A DNA stretch of 45,411 nucleotides from positions 1 through 45,411 of IMG/VR virus record IMGVR_UViG_3300020125_000098. One strand, written 5' to 3'. A program made the position numbers and the translations under genes. Shown piece after piece: positions 37,943 to 44,792 of this stretch. The number at the start of each line of letters is the position of its first letter. Within the stretch, counting starts at the first letter, position 1. Below the pieces are notes generated by a model. The model was not told where the DNA came from, did no database searches, and saw only the letters and a list, made by a program, of their open reading frames with translations. The DNA is from a virus.

Positions 37943-38880
37943 GGCACCTTCCCCTCTGGCGCTGGCCCTGGGGCTACAAATCGGTGGTCACATAACTCTT
38001 GGTGGTCTATTCCACCCGCAAAACCTCCGTAGGTGTGTTCGCTGGCATGTCGCTCTTTTCCGCATCCTTGGTAGGCGCACCTCTCGCCCTCGGCGCTCTT
38101 GGTGAGTTGGGGCGCACTCATCGACATTTGACAGAGCCAGATATAGTCGAGCACATCCCAGTGGTCATTTTTGTCCTGAACGGGTTTGTTGCAAGACGGG
38201 CACTTGGTTGACTCCGGTGGCTTTGGGCGTTCCGAAATGTTCTCGACCATGTGGTGAGTGAAGCCTGGTCCCCGGTCCTTGTGTTCTTCGTCAGACTTAG
38301 CGCCACAAGGGCAAGCCGTGATGGGTGGCACAAAGGGTTCGGCGGCGCACATGGCACATCCTCGCTCCGCTTCACCGCCTTGAATGTGACACGCACATTG
38401 GCACGGGATATTCGACAACGGTTTAGGCACGAACTTATGGGTATAACCATCCTCAACAAACGGCGGTTCGTGTTCTTTTGCGCTTTCGACCAACCCGCAG
38501 GCGTTACAAACCCGCTCCGTGATCGTGGCGGTGGGTTCGGCTAGGGCTCCGGGCGGTTGGATAATGGTGTCCAAGCTAAAGGGCGTCGCTATGGCGCTTA
38601 TCTGATTTAGGGCGTCTTCCGGGTCAAGCGAAACATCCCCAGCGATACGGTCAATCTCGCCCAACGCTTCCCGATACCACTGTTCGTTCGGCCCGTCCCC
38701 TGGGATTGAGGGGCGGCGGTTCCAGGCCAAATAGGCGTCCTCTTTCGTGGTCATTCCCGAAATTCGCGGCCCTTTAGCGCCACAGTCACCGCATAATGCC
38801 CAGCGATGATGGTTTCCGTAATCGGCGAAAGTGCGTGTTGACCCGCAAAACGGGCACGGCTCCAGCCTATTGTCGCTCAT
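37939..38880 (-). CDS. Multi-zinc-ribbon protein with Lar-like N-terminal domain
   Basis: The ATG at 38880 overlaps the upstream stop (ATGA). The 313-aa protein opens LEPCPFCGSTRTFADYG...CGDCGAKGP...AYLAWNRR, the pattern of restriction-alleviation (Lar) family proteins. At least four Cys/His modules follow: RVCNACGLVESAKEHEPPF with DGYTHKFV, CQCACHIQGGEAERGCAMCA, TACPCGAKSDEEHKDRG with FTHHMV, and TKCPSCNKPVQDKNDHWDVL. A final CAYQGCGKERHASEHTYGG is followed by CDHRFVAP. Lar proteins modulate type I restriction; whether this one does is not shown. The chain of ribbons suggests a modular nucleic-acid or protein binder. Confidence 0.75.
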   Translation of the reverse strand: MSDNRLEPCPFCGSTRTFADYGNHHRWALCGDCGAKGPRISGMTTKEDAYLAWNRRPSIPGDGPNEQWYREALGEIDRIAGDVSLDPEDALNQISAIATPFSLDTIIQPPGALAEPTATITERVCNACGLVESAKEHEPPFVEDGYTHKFVPKPLSNIPCQCACHIQGGEAERGCAMCAAEPFVPPITACPCGAKSDEEHKDRGPGFTHHMVENISERPKPPESTKCPSCNKPVQDKNDHWDVLDYIWLCQMSMSAPQLTKSAEGERCAYQGCGKERHASEHTYGGFAGGIDHQELCDHRFVAPGPAPEGKVP

Positions 38881-39203
38881 TGGAACTCCTTTTCGGTTTC
38901 GTGAAGCCACTTGTAAAGGTCTGTGTCCTTGAGATAGTCGTTTCCTGGTTCGGCCACGAATGACCGGAGTTTCCTAATAACCTCAATCGCCCCATGTTCT
39001 CGGCCATTCCTAAAAGCCACGTTCAGGTTGTGGCAATAGATGTTCGGGTAACCCTTCGTGTCATCGTCGGTATAGGCCATCAAATATGACATGGCGCTCA
39101 CCCCCGGCCCGTAGGTCATCCAACCCATCACATCATCAACCTTGACCGAATACGGCCTCTCAACGTCAATCTCGTCCATCTTCCCCTTATCCCCTCTGGC
39201 CAC
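38877..39203 (-). CDS. Hypothetical protein, 108 aa
   Basis: I chose GTG 39203, preceded by GGGAGG at five-base spacing; starts at 39233 or 39179 are alternatives. The sequence contains YSVKVDDVMGWMTYGPGVSA, YPNIYCHNLNVAFRNGREHG and a helical C-terminus (DLYKWLHETEKEFQ). No family is recognised. It is coupled to the zinc-ribbon gene by a four-base overlap. Confidence 0.7.
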   Translation of the reverse strand: MARGDKGKMDEIDVERPYSVKVDDVMGWMTYGPGVSAMSYLMAYTDDDTKGYPNIYCHNLNVAFRNGREHGAIEVIRKLRSFVAEPGNDYLKDTDLYKWLHETEKEFQ

Positions 39204-39214
39204 GTTTCCCTCCC

Positions 39215-39397
39215 TCACAAGTCCATCTCCCACTTCAGCAAAGCCAACAATCCGGCACCGAGGTAAAGGGCCACGACGAAGTAGAGAAGCAGAAATTCGC
39301 CCTCGCTCGTATTAACGTGGTGACCCCAGCAACAAAAACCTATCCCCGCCATAAAGTTCATGAACCACAGAGCCACGAACAACGCTTTACTTTTCAT
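39215..39397 (-). CDS. Small two-pass membrane protein, 60 aa
   Basis: The protein is strongly hydrophobic: ALFVALWFMNFMAGIGFCCW and LLLYFVVALYLGAGLLALLK flank a short loop (GHHVNTSEGE), giving two membrane helices. The ATG has GGGGAGCGGGGA upstream. No family is recognised. In an early position it might be a membrane effector, for example in superinfection immunity, but no motif proves it. Confidence 0.75.
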   Translation of the reverse strand: MKSKALFVALWFMNFMAGIGFCCWGHHVNTSEGEFLLLYFVVALYLGAGLLALLKWEMDL

Positions 39398-39417
39398 TCC
39401 CCGCTCCCCTCTTGGCC

Positions 39418-39699
39418 CTATTGGGCACCCAAAGTTTTAATCTCAATGTCCACGCCTTGCCCAGCTTCGCCATAACACGCTATCCAGGCTTCGCTACTCA
39501 TCCAGCACTCCGTCCTCGAAACCACGGTTCCAGAAAGTCGGCGCTTCTTCCCGTATCCAAGGCTCAAGGTGACCGGACGGCCCGGAAACACATTCTTTGC
39601 GCTCCAACGAGGGACATCCCGGCGATACTCGTGCGTCTTCTCCCCTCGCTCAAAAGCCTCAAAGTAAGGGCGCTTCAAAGGTATAAACAGAGGCTTCAT
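39418..39699 (-). CDS. ASCH-domain protein
   Basis: The 93-aa protein reads MKPLFIPLKRPYFEAFERGE, then KTHEYRR...W and PGRPVTLSLGYGKKRRLSGT, matching the ASCH fold (PUA-like beta barrel) with the conserved K-x-x-E-x-R segment. ASCH proteins bind RNA or act on nucleosides; phage versions are common and poorly characterised. The ATG follows GGGGGAGCG. It is an early gene. Confidence 0.82.
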   Translation of the reverse strand: MKPLFIPLKRPYFEAFERGEKTHEYRRDVPRWSAKNVFPGRPVTLSLGYGKKRRLSGTVVSRTECWMSSEAWIACYGEAGQGVDIEIKTLGAQ

Positions 39700-39722
39700 C
39701 GCTCCCCCCTAGGGCACAGACT

Positions 39723-40127
39723 TTAGTTTTCGGCCTTTGCACGGTCTGCGATTAAATAGCTGTTTTCGTATGTGTTGCCGATGACTTCGTAATATTTTTC
39801 GACGGCCCCCTTGCCAAATGACCAACCCGAACCACCCTCTTTTCCGTCGATTCTGAAGTGGTTAAACCCGCCTCGGCTTTCGTCCCACTTAACAATCCTC
39901 ATAAACGGGTCCGGGTCATCCATGCTCGATATTCCAACTTCACTTATTCTGCAAATGTCACCTTCGTAAACATCTTTCCCGCTCTTATCCTTGAGACCAG
40001 TGGATTCAAGCCAAATAAGCTTTTCGACCACAAAGGCGTTTTCCATTTCCATGATGTCTTGGATTTTCTTTGGGTGCCACATAACATTGGCTCCCGTGTC
40101 CCAAACCCTAAACTTGATTTCACGCAT
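39723..40127 (-). CDS. YopX-family protein
   Basis: The 134-aa protein begins MREIKFRVWDTGANVMWHPK and contains LESTGLKDKSGKDVYEGDIC and KYYEVIGNTYENSYLI, which are the diagnostic blocks of the YopX family, widespread in phages. The biochemical role of YopX proteins is unknown. The leader carries the recurrent AAAGCGAGACGC element directly before the start. Confidence 0.9.
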   Translation of the reverse strand: MREIKFRVWDTGANVMWHPKKIQDIMEMENAFVVEKLIWLESTGLKDKSGKDVYEGDICRISEVGISSMDDPDPFMRIVKWDESRGGFNHFRIDGKEGGSGWSFGKGAVEKYYEVIGNTYENSYLIADRAKAEN

Positions 40128-40157
40128 CTGCGTCTCGCTTTCTGAAGAAACTACGGC

Positions 40158-40355
40158 TCAAAGACTCTCTATTGCCCAGTCGAGCTTTTTGGCCTCTCTA
40201 ATGGTCATTTTCGTCGGTTCTTTTTTTCCGTTTTTATACCACCAAGCTTCCTGTCCATCGCAATAGGCTTTGCCCAAAACAGTAAGACCCTTTTCGTCTA
40301 TCACGCAAGCAACCACTGGCTTGCTTCCGTTTGCTAAAGCGGTGGCTAATTTCAT
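40158..40355 (-). CDS. Hypothetical protein, 65 aa
   Basis: An ATG follows GGGAGGGATAG. The sequence has a small beta-rich core (KPVVACVIDEKGLTVLGKAY, then AWWYKNGKKEP) and a C-terminal helix (MTIREAKKLDWAIESL). No family is recognised. It is an early-region gene in the co-oriented small-gene cluster. Confidence 0.72.
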   Translation of the reverse strand: MKLATALANGSKPVVACVIDEKGLTVLGKAYCDGQEAWWYKNGKKEPTKMTIREAKKLDWAIESL

Positions 40356-40398
40356 CTATCCCTCCCAGGACTTTGCTTTCGGCAGTAACTACGGTTGA

Positions 40399-40572
40399 TT
40401 ACCTAACTACCCACTCCAAGGCTTTTCTTGCGGCAATCGCTTCACTTCGGTCGCTATCAGTCATAACCCCAAAAGAATGTGGATGGTCGGCATCAACCAA
40501 ATCCTGCAACCGTTTAATTTCCTCCTCAATCTGCACCTTCGTCTTAATAGGCCTTTCGATTCCTTCACCCAT
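40399..40572 (-). CDS. Hypothetical protein, 57 aa
   Basis: An ATG after AAGGAGGACAT encodes a mostly helical protein: VQIEEEIKRLQDLVDADHPH, then DSDRSEAIAARKALEWVVR. The ribosome binding site is strong and no other frame competes in this gap. No family is recognised. Confidence 0.72.
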   Translation of the reverse strand: MGEGIERPIKTKVQIEEEIKRLQDLVDADHPHSFGVMTDSDRSEAIAARKALEWVVR

Positions 40573-40597
40573 ATGTCCTCCTTGTGTTCTACAAAAC

Positions 40598-40975
40598 TCA
40601 CAGCCCGTCTAAATCGGCCATAAACCTCTTGTCCTCTGCGCTTCTAAAGTCGTGGTCATACATCCCCGGAGTAATGGTTTTATAGCGGTGATGGGCTTGG
40701 CAGATGATTTGGGCGTTGGCGAAGGTGTCCGTGTCAACTCCGTGGCGTCCCTTCGGTCTAACGTGGTCCCATTCAAGTGATCCGTGGCACCCAACCGGGT
40801 CAATCCCTCGAATCCCGAACTTCCAAGCCATGCAATACGTCCCACCCTTCTGTTCGTGCTGGGCGTTCAATGCCATCTGTTTCTTGGCACGAAGGCTCCT
40901 CAAACGCTTGATTTGTTTCCTGCTCACCTTTCTCATGGGCTTCCTCTTGGCGTTAGGGTCCCGCTTCATTCCCAT
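40598..40975 (-). CDS. HNH-like nuclease protein
   Basis: About 125 aa, with starts at 40975 (ATG), 40969 (ATG) or 40999 (TTG) all possible. A basic N-terminal helix (KRKPMRKVSRKQIKRLRSLR) precedes an HNH-like core: CHGSLEWDHVRPKGRHGVDT supplies the D-H pair, and ANAQIICQAHHRYKT supplies the second motif with CxxHH. An upstream Cys (YCMAWKFG) may complete a zinc site. It could be a recombination or packaging-associated nuclease; activity is not shown. Confidence 0.78.
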   Translation of the reverse strand: MGMKRDPNAKRKPMRKVSRKQIKRLRSLRAKKQMALNAQHEQKGGTYCMAWKFGIRGIDPVGCHGSLEWDHVRPKGRHGVDTDTFANAQIICQAHHRYKTITPGMYDHDFRSAEDKRFMADLDGL

Positions 40976-41030
40976 GATGGTCAAAAGAACGCCTCCCAAT
41001 ACTCCTCAAATATCTCTTGGTCCTCTTGGC

Positions 41031-41549
41031 TCAAAATGGCACCGTGTAAGAACCCGTCTTGGCGTAGTCCAGGAAACATTTGTCCCACTTATCCAACGCC
41101 TCTTTGATGTTTTCGTCCGTGGCGATTAACTTTCCTGCCCCGATTTGAGAACAAACCAGTTCCACGGAACAGCTACGGCGGTTCCCTAGGTCGGGTCCAT
41201 TCATGGCGTTGGCGTGAACGTGGTGGGCTTCCAATGGCTCGTTGTGGGTCTCTTTGGGCTTCTCCGTGCCACTCCCTTGGTTCTTGTTGGCGGGTTCGTA
41301 GCTGTTACAGAACCTCATCCCGGTTTTAAATTTGGGGTCCTTGGGTGGATATTCCACGCCCTCGAAGGTGTAGGTGCCTCCGATTTTCGGAGCGGTCCCG
41401 CCACCCGCTATAACTTCGTCAATCAAGTCTTGCCCAACGCTCACCGAACCCTTGTCGGTCTTGCAAAGAAAGTACGTGCCCTTAGAGCCCTCCTTCTCCT
41501 CTTTCTTCTCAATAGTTGCAACGATTGTAAAATTCTTGTTGTCTCCCAT
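41031..41549 (-). CDS. Hypothetical protein, 172 aa
   Basis: The ATG at 41549 overlaps the preceding TGA (TGATG). The N-terminal half is beta-rich and OB-like in feel (NFTIVATIEKKEEKEGSKGT, YFLCKTDKGSVSVGQDLIDE). A low-complexity charged linker (about 88-110) leads to a helical C-terminus (DENIKEALDKWDKCFLDYAK). A single-strand-binding or accessory role is conceivable, but no signature supports it. No family is recognised. Confidence 0.75.
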   Translation of the reverse strand: MGDNKNFTIVATIEKKEEKEGSKGTYFLCKTDKGSVSVGQDLIDEVIAGGGTAPKIGGTYTFEGVEYPPKDPKFKTGMRFCNSYEPANKNQGSGTEKPKETHNEPLEAHHVHANAMNGPDLGNRRSCSVELVCSQIGAGKLIATDENIKEALDKWDKCFLDYAKTGSYTVPF

Positions 41550-41716
41550 CACTTCACCCCCTGTAGTTCTTCGATAATTGACTTTTCTTTAACACGATTC
41601 ACGAGCGAAAAAGCACTTGTTAGTGCCACCTGTGAATCTATGTCCTCAACCTTCACGCCATCCAACGCTTCTCCGATAAACTTTAGTGCTTGCTTTAGGT
41701 GTTCCGTTTGGTTCAT
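41549..41716 (-). CDS. Small hypothetical protein, 55 aa
   Basis: The ATG overlaps the upstream stop as TAATG with GGAGGG nearby. The product is helical (HLKQALKFIGEALDGVKVED, SLVNRVKEKSIIEELQGVK). It is coupled at its 3' end by TGATG to the next gene. No family is recognised. Confidence 0.7.
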   Translation of the reverse strand: MNQTEHLKQALKFIGEALDGVKVEDIDSQVALTSAFSLVNRVKEKSIIEELQGVK

Positions 41717-41937
41717 TAATGCCCTCCGTAAAACTTGTTCGAGAAGTCCCGGCGTTCTTGTCTCGCCGCCACCACATCCGAACCCCTAAAATTGGTCTTT
41801 GGTCCTTTGAAAAACGAATCGTAACAATCAACACACGCCCACGCTTGTTTTCCAACCCACGGACCACCAATGAAGTGCCCAACCTTTCCATACTTGACCG
41901 TGGCGTTTTTTCGTTCACACCAACAACACTCTTTCAT
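41716..41937 (-). CDS. Zinc-ribbon-like protein, 73 aa
   Basis: An ATG six bases after GGAGG encodes MKECCWCERKNATVKYGK, then WACVDCYDSFFKGP: two CxxC pairs about 30 residues apart, a zinc-ribbon layout. A basic C-terminus follows (AARQERRDFSNKFYGGH). It is the first gene downstream of the 17-bp motif and TTGACT box at 41980-41996. No function is assigned. Confidence 0.75.
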   Translation of the reverse strand: MKECCWCERKNATVKYGKVGHFIGGPWVGKQAWACVDCYDSFFKGPKTNFRGSDVVAARQERRDFSNKFYGGH

Positions 41938-41979
41938 AACCAACCTCCGCTCTCAGTTGGCTGTATCTTCCGGGAAACA

Positions 41980-41996
41980 CGCTTACAAGTCAAGCG
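41980..41996 (-). promoter_or_regulatory. Second copy of the 17-bp promoter-associated motif
   Basis: CGCTTACAAGTCAAGCG differs from the element at 684-700 at only two positions and keeps the CGCTT/AAGCG inverted repeat. On the minus strand it contains TTGACT, and the zinc-ribbon gene starts about 50 nt downstream, so a promoter is plausible. The -10 region is weak (AAGATA or GAAGAT at 17-18 nt spacing). The motif overlaps the last codons of the gene at 41990-42154. Confidence 0.5.
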
Positions 41997-42154
41997 TTAT
42001 TTTTTAGTTTAGCCAACCTTTTCTTTTCCATGGCAAGCCATCCCTTACGGGCAATTTTCTTGCGCTTTTCGGGAGACAATGCTTCGGCCCTAGCCTCCCC
42101 GCCCTTCTTACCCATGCTCCGATAGTGTTCAGCTATGATTTGTTTCTTGTTCAC
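41990..42154 (-). CDS. Basic KGG-type peptide, 54 aa
   Basis: A GTG after AAGGGGAACAA encodes a lysine-rich helical protein with MGKKGGEARAEALSPEKRKK, then IARKGWLAMEKKR. The GKKGG-x-AR...SPE-(K/R)R...IARK pattern is common in small bacterial and phage proteins with antitoxin-like or histone-like character, though their roles are mostly unknown. It is very basic, so DNA or RNA binding is plausible. Confidence 0.7.
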   Translation of the reverse strand: MNKKQIIAEHYRSMGKKGGEARAEALSPEKRKKIARKGWLAMEKKRLAKLKNNA

Positions 42155-42176
42155 TTGTTCCCCTTGCTTTTGTGTA

Positions 42177-42383
42177 TTACTTAGTCGCTCGTCTCATAAA
42201 CGCCGGAACTTCTAGCCAATCCTCTACATTCAATTCTCCGGCCTTCCACCCTATACAATATTTTTCAACAAACATTCCGGATGCCCATTCATTCCCACGC
42301 CACGACCACGGCATCAAATAAATTGGTTCATCTTCCACGAGAAAACACTTTGAGTATCCAAGGTCAACCTTAACTATGCTCAT
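42177..42383 (-). CDS. Hypothetical protein, 68 aa
   Basis: The ATG at 42383 overlaps the previous TGA as ATGA; an in-frame start three codons earlier is less likely. The sequence is beta-rich (SIVKVDLGYSKCFLVEDEPI) with several Trp residues (MPWSWRGNEWASGMF). No family is recognised. Confidence 0.7.
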   Translation of the reverse strand: MSIVKVDLGYSKCFLVEDEPIYLMPWSWRGNEWASGMFVEKYCIGWKAGELNVEDWLEVPAFMRRATK

Positions 42384-42529
42384 CGGACCCACTCGCAGGA
42401 AAGTATTTGAGCGTTTGGGTTAATCTTATGGATCGCCCTCATCGCCGCCTCCTGGGTATCGGCGTGAACCGTGAATGCTGAATAGGGTTTGTTTCCTCCG
42501 GCTGTTATCGCAACCATAAACTTTTCCAT
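42380..42529 (-). CDS. Small hypothetical protein, 49 aa
   Basis: An ATG after AAGCGAGGAGAAC encodes MEKFMVAITAGGNKPYSAFT, then VHADTQEAAMRAIHKINPNA, then QILSCEWVR: a small beta-alpha-beta layout. Its leader contains the recurrent AAGCGAG element found before other early genes. No family is recognised. Confidence 0.68.
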   Translation of the reverse strand: MEKFMVAITAGGNKPYSAFTVHADTQEAAMRAIHKINPNAQILSCEWVR

Positions 42530-42558
42530 GTTCTCCTCGCTTATCGTTCTATGCACAG

Positions 42559-42741
42559 TCAGGGTTTGCCAAATGTATTTTTGAATCCGAAAACCCTCAA
42601 AACGTCGCCAACCATAAGTTCAATCGTTACATTTCCATTATCGAAATAACAATCTCGACTGTTGTGTCTAATGTGCTGACCCACTAAAGCTAAAATCAAA
42701 AAAAGAAGAATATAAATCGGTAAAAACCTCAAAATTTTCAT
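42559..42741 (-). CDS. Small membrane-anchored protein, 60 aa
   Basis: The ATG has AGGAGG nine bases upstream. The N-terminus is a single hydrophobic helix (ILRFLPIYILLFLILALVG), followed by a polar part with one Cys (HNSRDCYFDNGNVTIELMVG) and a short C-terminal strand. One membrane helix with an external tail is the likely topology. No family is recognised. Confidence 0.72.
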   Translation of the reverse strand: MKILRFLPIYILLFLILALVGQHIRHNSRDCYFDNGNVTIELMVGDVLRVFGFKNTFGKP

Positions 42742-42774
42742 ATTTTAATCCTCCTAGCCTTGTGTTAATTACCA

Positions 42775-43128
42775 TTACTTAGGTTGGACTATCAGCTTTC
42801 CAAGAATGTTGGAAACCGCTTGATAATCGGGGTTTAAAAAACCGCTCATCGAACATTCGACGCAAACAAAAATCAGCGCCAATGAAACAAAGAACAAGAG
42901 TCCCGAAGCAGCCCTCAACATATCGTCGTTATCTTTGTTCTTGGCCCATCCATAAAACTTGGGTAGGAAAAACACAAAGAAAGCAATCCAGAGCAGACTT
43001 TCAAACGAGTCAATGTAAACCTGACGGATAGCCAGCTTGTAATACTGGTCCGCTCCAGTTCCAAGCTTGTCGGCTAAAGGCTTCAACGCTTCGATTACTT
43101 CCTTCGTCGCTTCTGTCATGTCACCCAT
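42775..43128 (-). CDS. Two-pass membrane protein, 117 aa
   Basis: An acidic helical N-terminus (EATKEVIEALKPLADKLG) is followed by a first hydrophobic helix (ESLLWIAFFVFFLPKFYGW), a charged loop (AKNKDNDDMLRAAS) and a second (GLLFFVSLALIFVCVECS). The ATG follows GGGGAGCGT. No family is recognised. Several early small membrane proteins cluster here, which may act on the host envelope. Confidence 0.75.
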   Translation of the reverse strand: MGDMTEATKEVIEALKPLADKLGTGADQYYKLAIRQVYIDSFESLLWIAFFVFFLPKFYGWAKNKDNDDMLRAASGLLFFVSLALIFVCVECSMSGFLNPDYQAVSNILGKLIVQPK

Positions 43129-43150
43129 ACGCTCCCCTTAGTTACTGTAT

Positions 43151-43324
43151 TTACTTAGTCACATTAACAACGACCACGGCAGTACCAAAACCAGTCAACA
43201 ATAAACCATTAATGAAAACCGCAACTCCGAACCACTCAGACGAAAAGTGGGTCACCGAAAAAGTGGCGGCAAAAATGCCAATCTCTGCCACGGCAACACC
43301 AATGGCAATTCTTCCAATTTTCAC
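43151..43324 (-). CDS. Small two-helix membrane protein, 57 aa
   Basis: A GTG after AAAGGGGATTGAG encodes MKIGRIAIGVAVAEIGIFAA, a short loop (THFSSEWFG), then VAVFINGLLLTGFGTAVVVV. Two membrane segments are predicted. It lies downstream of the tRNA and structured RNA segment. No family is recognised. Confidence 0.68.
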   Translation of the reverse strand: MKIGRIAIGVAVAEIGIFAATFSVTHFSSEWFGVAVFINGLLLTGFGTAVVVVNVTK

Positions 43325-43358
43325 CTCAATCCCCTTTCAACCTACATTTTCACGGCTC

Positions 43359-43469
43359 ACGGAGCCCAGCGCACCAACTCGCCTCCCGTCCCCGACCTCA
43401 GAACACTCCACTTCGGTTCAAAACAGACTGCGGGTTTCTCGGGCCTTAGTCAGTCTTTCGGGGCTCCGT
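43359..43469 (-). ncRNA. Candidate structured RNA closed by a perfect 9-bp stem
   Basis: On the minus strand ACGGAGCCC (43469-43461) and GGGCTCCGT (43367-43359) form a perfect 9-bp stem around 93 nt. Inside, AGACTG/CAGTCT makes a 6-bp stem, and CCCCGA can pair with TCGGGG as an alternative or pseudoknot. No convincing reading frame fills the segment. It lies 22 nt downstream of tRNA-His in the same direction, so both could come from one transcript. It does not fold as a second tRNA. Confidence 0.5.
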
Positions 43470-43491
43470 CAATCGTCAATCACAGTTCGGG

Positions 43492-43562
43492 GGTGTGGGA
43501 GGGGAATCGAACCCCCGTCTTGCGCACCACAGGCGCAGGGCCTACCACTGACCGACCCACAC
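43492..43562 (-). tRNA. tRNA-His (anticodon GTG)
   Basis: A full cloverleaf is visible on the minus strand: acceptor stem GTGTGGG/CCCACAC, D-arm GGTC-AGTGGTA-GGCC, anticodon stem TGCGC/GCGCA with loop CTGTGGT (anticodon GTG), variable loop AGAC, and T-arm GGGGG-TTCGATT-CCCCT. The discriminator is C73, the hallmark of tRNA-His. However, the expected encoded G-1 is T here, so the extra base would have to be added or is not used. CCA is not encoded (CCC follows). It may support translation in the host. Confidence 0.9.
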
Positions 43563-43577
43563 ACCCCAACCGTGCAT

Positions 43578-43982
43578 TCAACCGTTTGCGAGAGGCTTGC
43601 CCTTCGCCCACTTGTTGCACAACTCCATGTGTTTTTCTCTTGCTTCTTTGTCGCTGTTTGCGGGCTCCATGTCCAATTCCGATCCGCTAATGGACGGCAT
43701 CCCGCATCCGCATTTAGGCGCATCGCATGGCTTTCCAGCTTCAAAAACCATCGTTTCGTATTTGCGACCAAAACCAATTTCTTTACCTGGATAGTTTTTC
43801 TTTAGCCATTCACTTTCTGTTCGTTCACTGCCACCACACTCCGAAGGAGGAACATATGCCCCAACGGTCGAAATGAGATATTTGCCAACCACCGTTACCA
43901 TATGGAACCGGCACCATTCGCCACAAATGAAATGGCCTGGACGCCCATACCAAACCCAATCCTTTTCGGGTATTCGCTTCAT
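43578..43982 (-). CDS. Hypothetical phage protein with Cys motif, 134 aa
   Basis: The ATG at 43982 follows GAGGAGCGGAA; an earlier start at 44006 is less likely. The protein opens KRIPEKDWVWYGRPGHFICG, then CRFHMVTVVGKYLISTVGAY, a beta-rich block that looks conserved. A Cys cluster follows (CDAPKCGCGMPSI), then a helix (DKEAREKHMELCNKWAKGK). No enzymatic motif is identified. Confidence 0.75.
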   Translation of the reverse strand: MKRIPEKDWVWYGRPGHFICGEWCRFHMVTVVGKYLISTVGAYVPPSECGGSERTESEWLKKNYPGKEIGFGRKYETMVFEAGKPCDAPKCGCGMPSISGSELDMEPANSDKEAREKHMELCNKWAKGKPLANG

Positions 43983-44018
43983 TTCCGCTCCTCTCGTGTA
44001 GGACAATAACTACAACGC

Positions 44019-44183
44019 TTAGAAACCAGCTTCTTTGAATAGGGTGGCTAAAGTTATGATTTCCGCATAAGTTAATCGCAACGGATCGCCAAACAACTTC
44101 AACTCTGCGGTTTCTGTGTTATCGTCAACCACCAATTCAAATCTACCTTGCTTAAACGTGGCCTTCAATTCTTCAACACTCAT
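44019..44183 (-). CDS. Small hypothetical protein, 54 aa
   Basis: The ATG at 44183 is preceded by GGAGG at five-base spacing; an earlier in-frame start at 44213 lacks this. The product is MSVEELKATFKQGRFELVVD, then ETAELKLFGDPLRLTYAEII, a small alpha/beta protein. The leader has the recurrent CTGTGCAAAC element. No family is recognised. Confidence 0.7.
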   Translation of the reverse strand: MSVEELKATFKQGRFELVVDDNTETAELKLFGDPLRLTYAEIITLATLFKEAGF

Positions 44184-44215
44184 CACGCCCTCCTTGTGTT
44201 TGGCTGTTTGCACAG

Positions 44216-44398
44216 TCAGCCCTTAATTACCTGCTCGTCAATCTCTTGAATCGTCTTGTTAAGGTTATCCAATGCGGCCGACAGTTCCGGGAACTGCTTT
44301 GTAATCTTCACCTGATTTGCGGCGGCCGCTAGAAACACCCGGCCGACAGCATCACCCAACTTTTTCCAACGCTCCAATTCACGCTTAGATACTGTCAT
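44216..44398 (-). CDS. Small helical protein, 60 aa
   Basis: The ATG at 44398 has GGGGGAGGGGG upstream; a longer open frame to 44476 would overlap the previous gene. The protein is helical (KRELERWKKLGDAVGRVFLA, then FPELSAALDNLNKTIQEIDE). It probably oligomerises. No family is recognised. Confidence 0.7.
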   Translation of the reverse strand: MTVSKRELERWKKLGDAVGRVFLAAAANQVKITKQFPELSAALDNLNKTIQEIDEQVIKG

Positions 44399-44792
44399 AT
44401 ACCCCCTCCCCCACCGTTTCTGTTCCGCAACATCCGCAATCGCCAGCCACGGGGTCATCACCCTTTGGCTTTCCACATTCCACGCAAATTTGAACAGTCT
44501 TATTTTTTGTACTTCTGCCAGCTACCAATCCGTAGTAATAAGCGTAATTTAAATCTTTAACAGTAATCGGAATATCCGGGCCTTCGTAAGCAGAATACTC
44601 CATTTGCCTTATCATTCCGGGACCAGACAATTCCCACGTATCAGTAAATTGTCCGCTTTTAATCAATCTCTGCTCATAAGGAAAATACTCTTTCATTTCC
44701 TCGATAGCTTCCATCAGCTTGTCGTTTTGTTGATTACTCACTTTGGTTTCCTCCAATCCTTCCGGAAAGCCCGGTGCCCAATCCATACTCAT
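44385..44792 (-). CDS. Hypothetical protein with C-terminal Cys4 motif, 135 aa
   Basis: The ATG overlaps the upstream stop as ATGA. The N-terminal part is helical (NQQNDKLMEAIEEMKEYFPY) and the middle mixed (DIPITVKDLNYAYYYGLVAG). The C-terminus holds QICVECGKPKGDDP and DCGCCGTETVG, two Cys clusters forming a probable zinc ribbon. No family is recognised. Confidence 0.75.
   Translation of the reverse strand: MSMDWAPGFPEGLEETKVSNQQNDKLMEAIEEMKEYFPYEQRLIKSGQFTDTWELSGPGMIRQMEYSAYEGPDIPITVKDLNYAYYYGLVAGRSTKNKTVQICVECGKPKGDDPVAGDCGCCGTETVGEGVYDSI

Noticed and set aside
41646-41918. 90-codon minus frame
   Set aside because: It covers two better genes (41716-41937 with CxxC pairs, and 41549-41716) and reads as an out-of-frame shadow.
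43359-43469. A second tRNA or tmRNA
   Set aside because: No D-arm, T-loop sequence or tag-peptide frame can be fitted; left as an unassigned structured segment.
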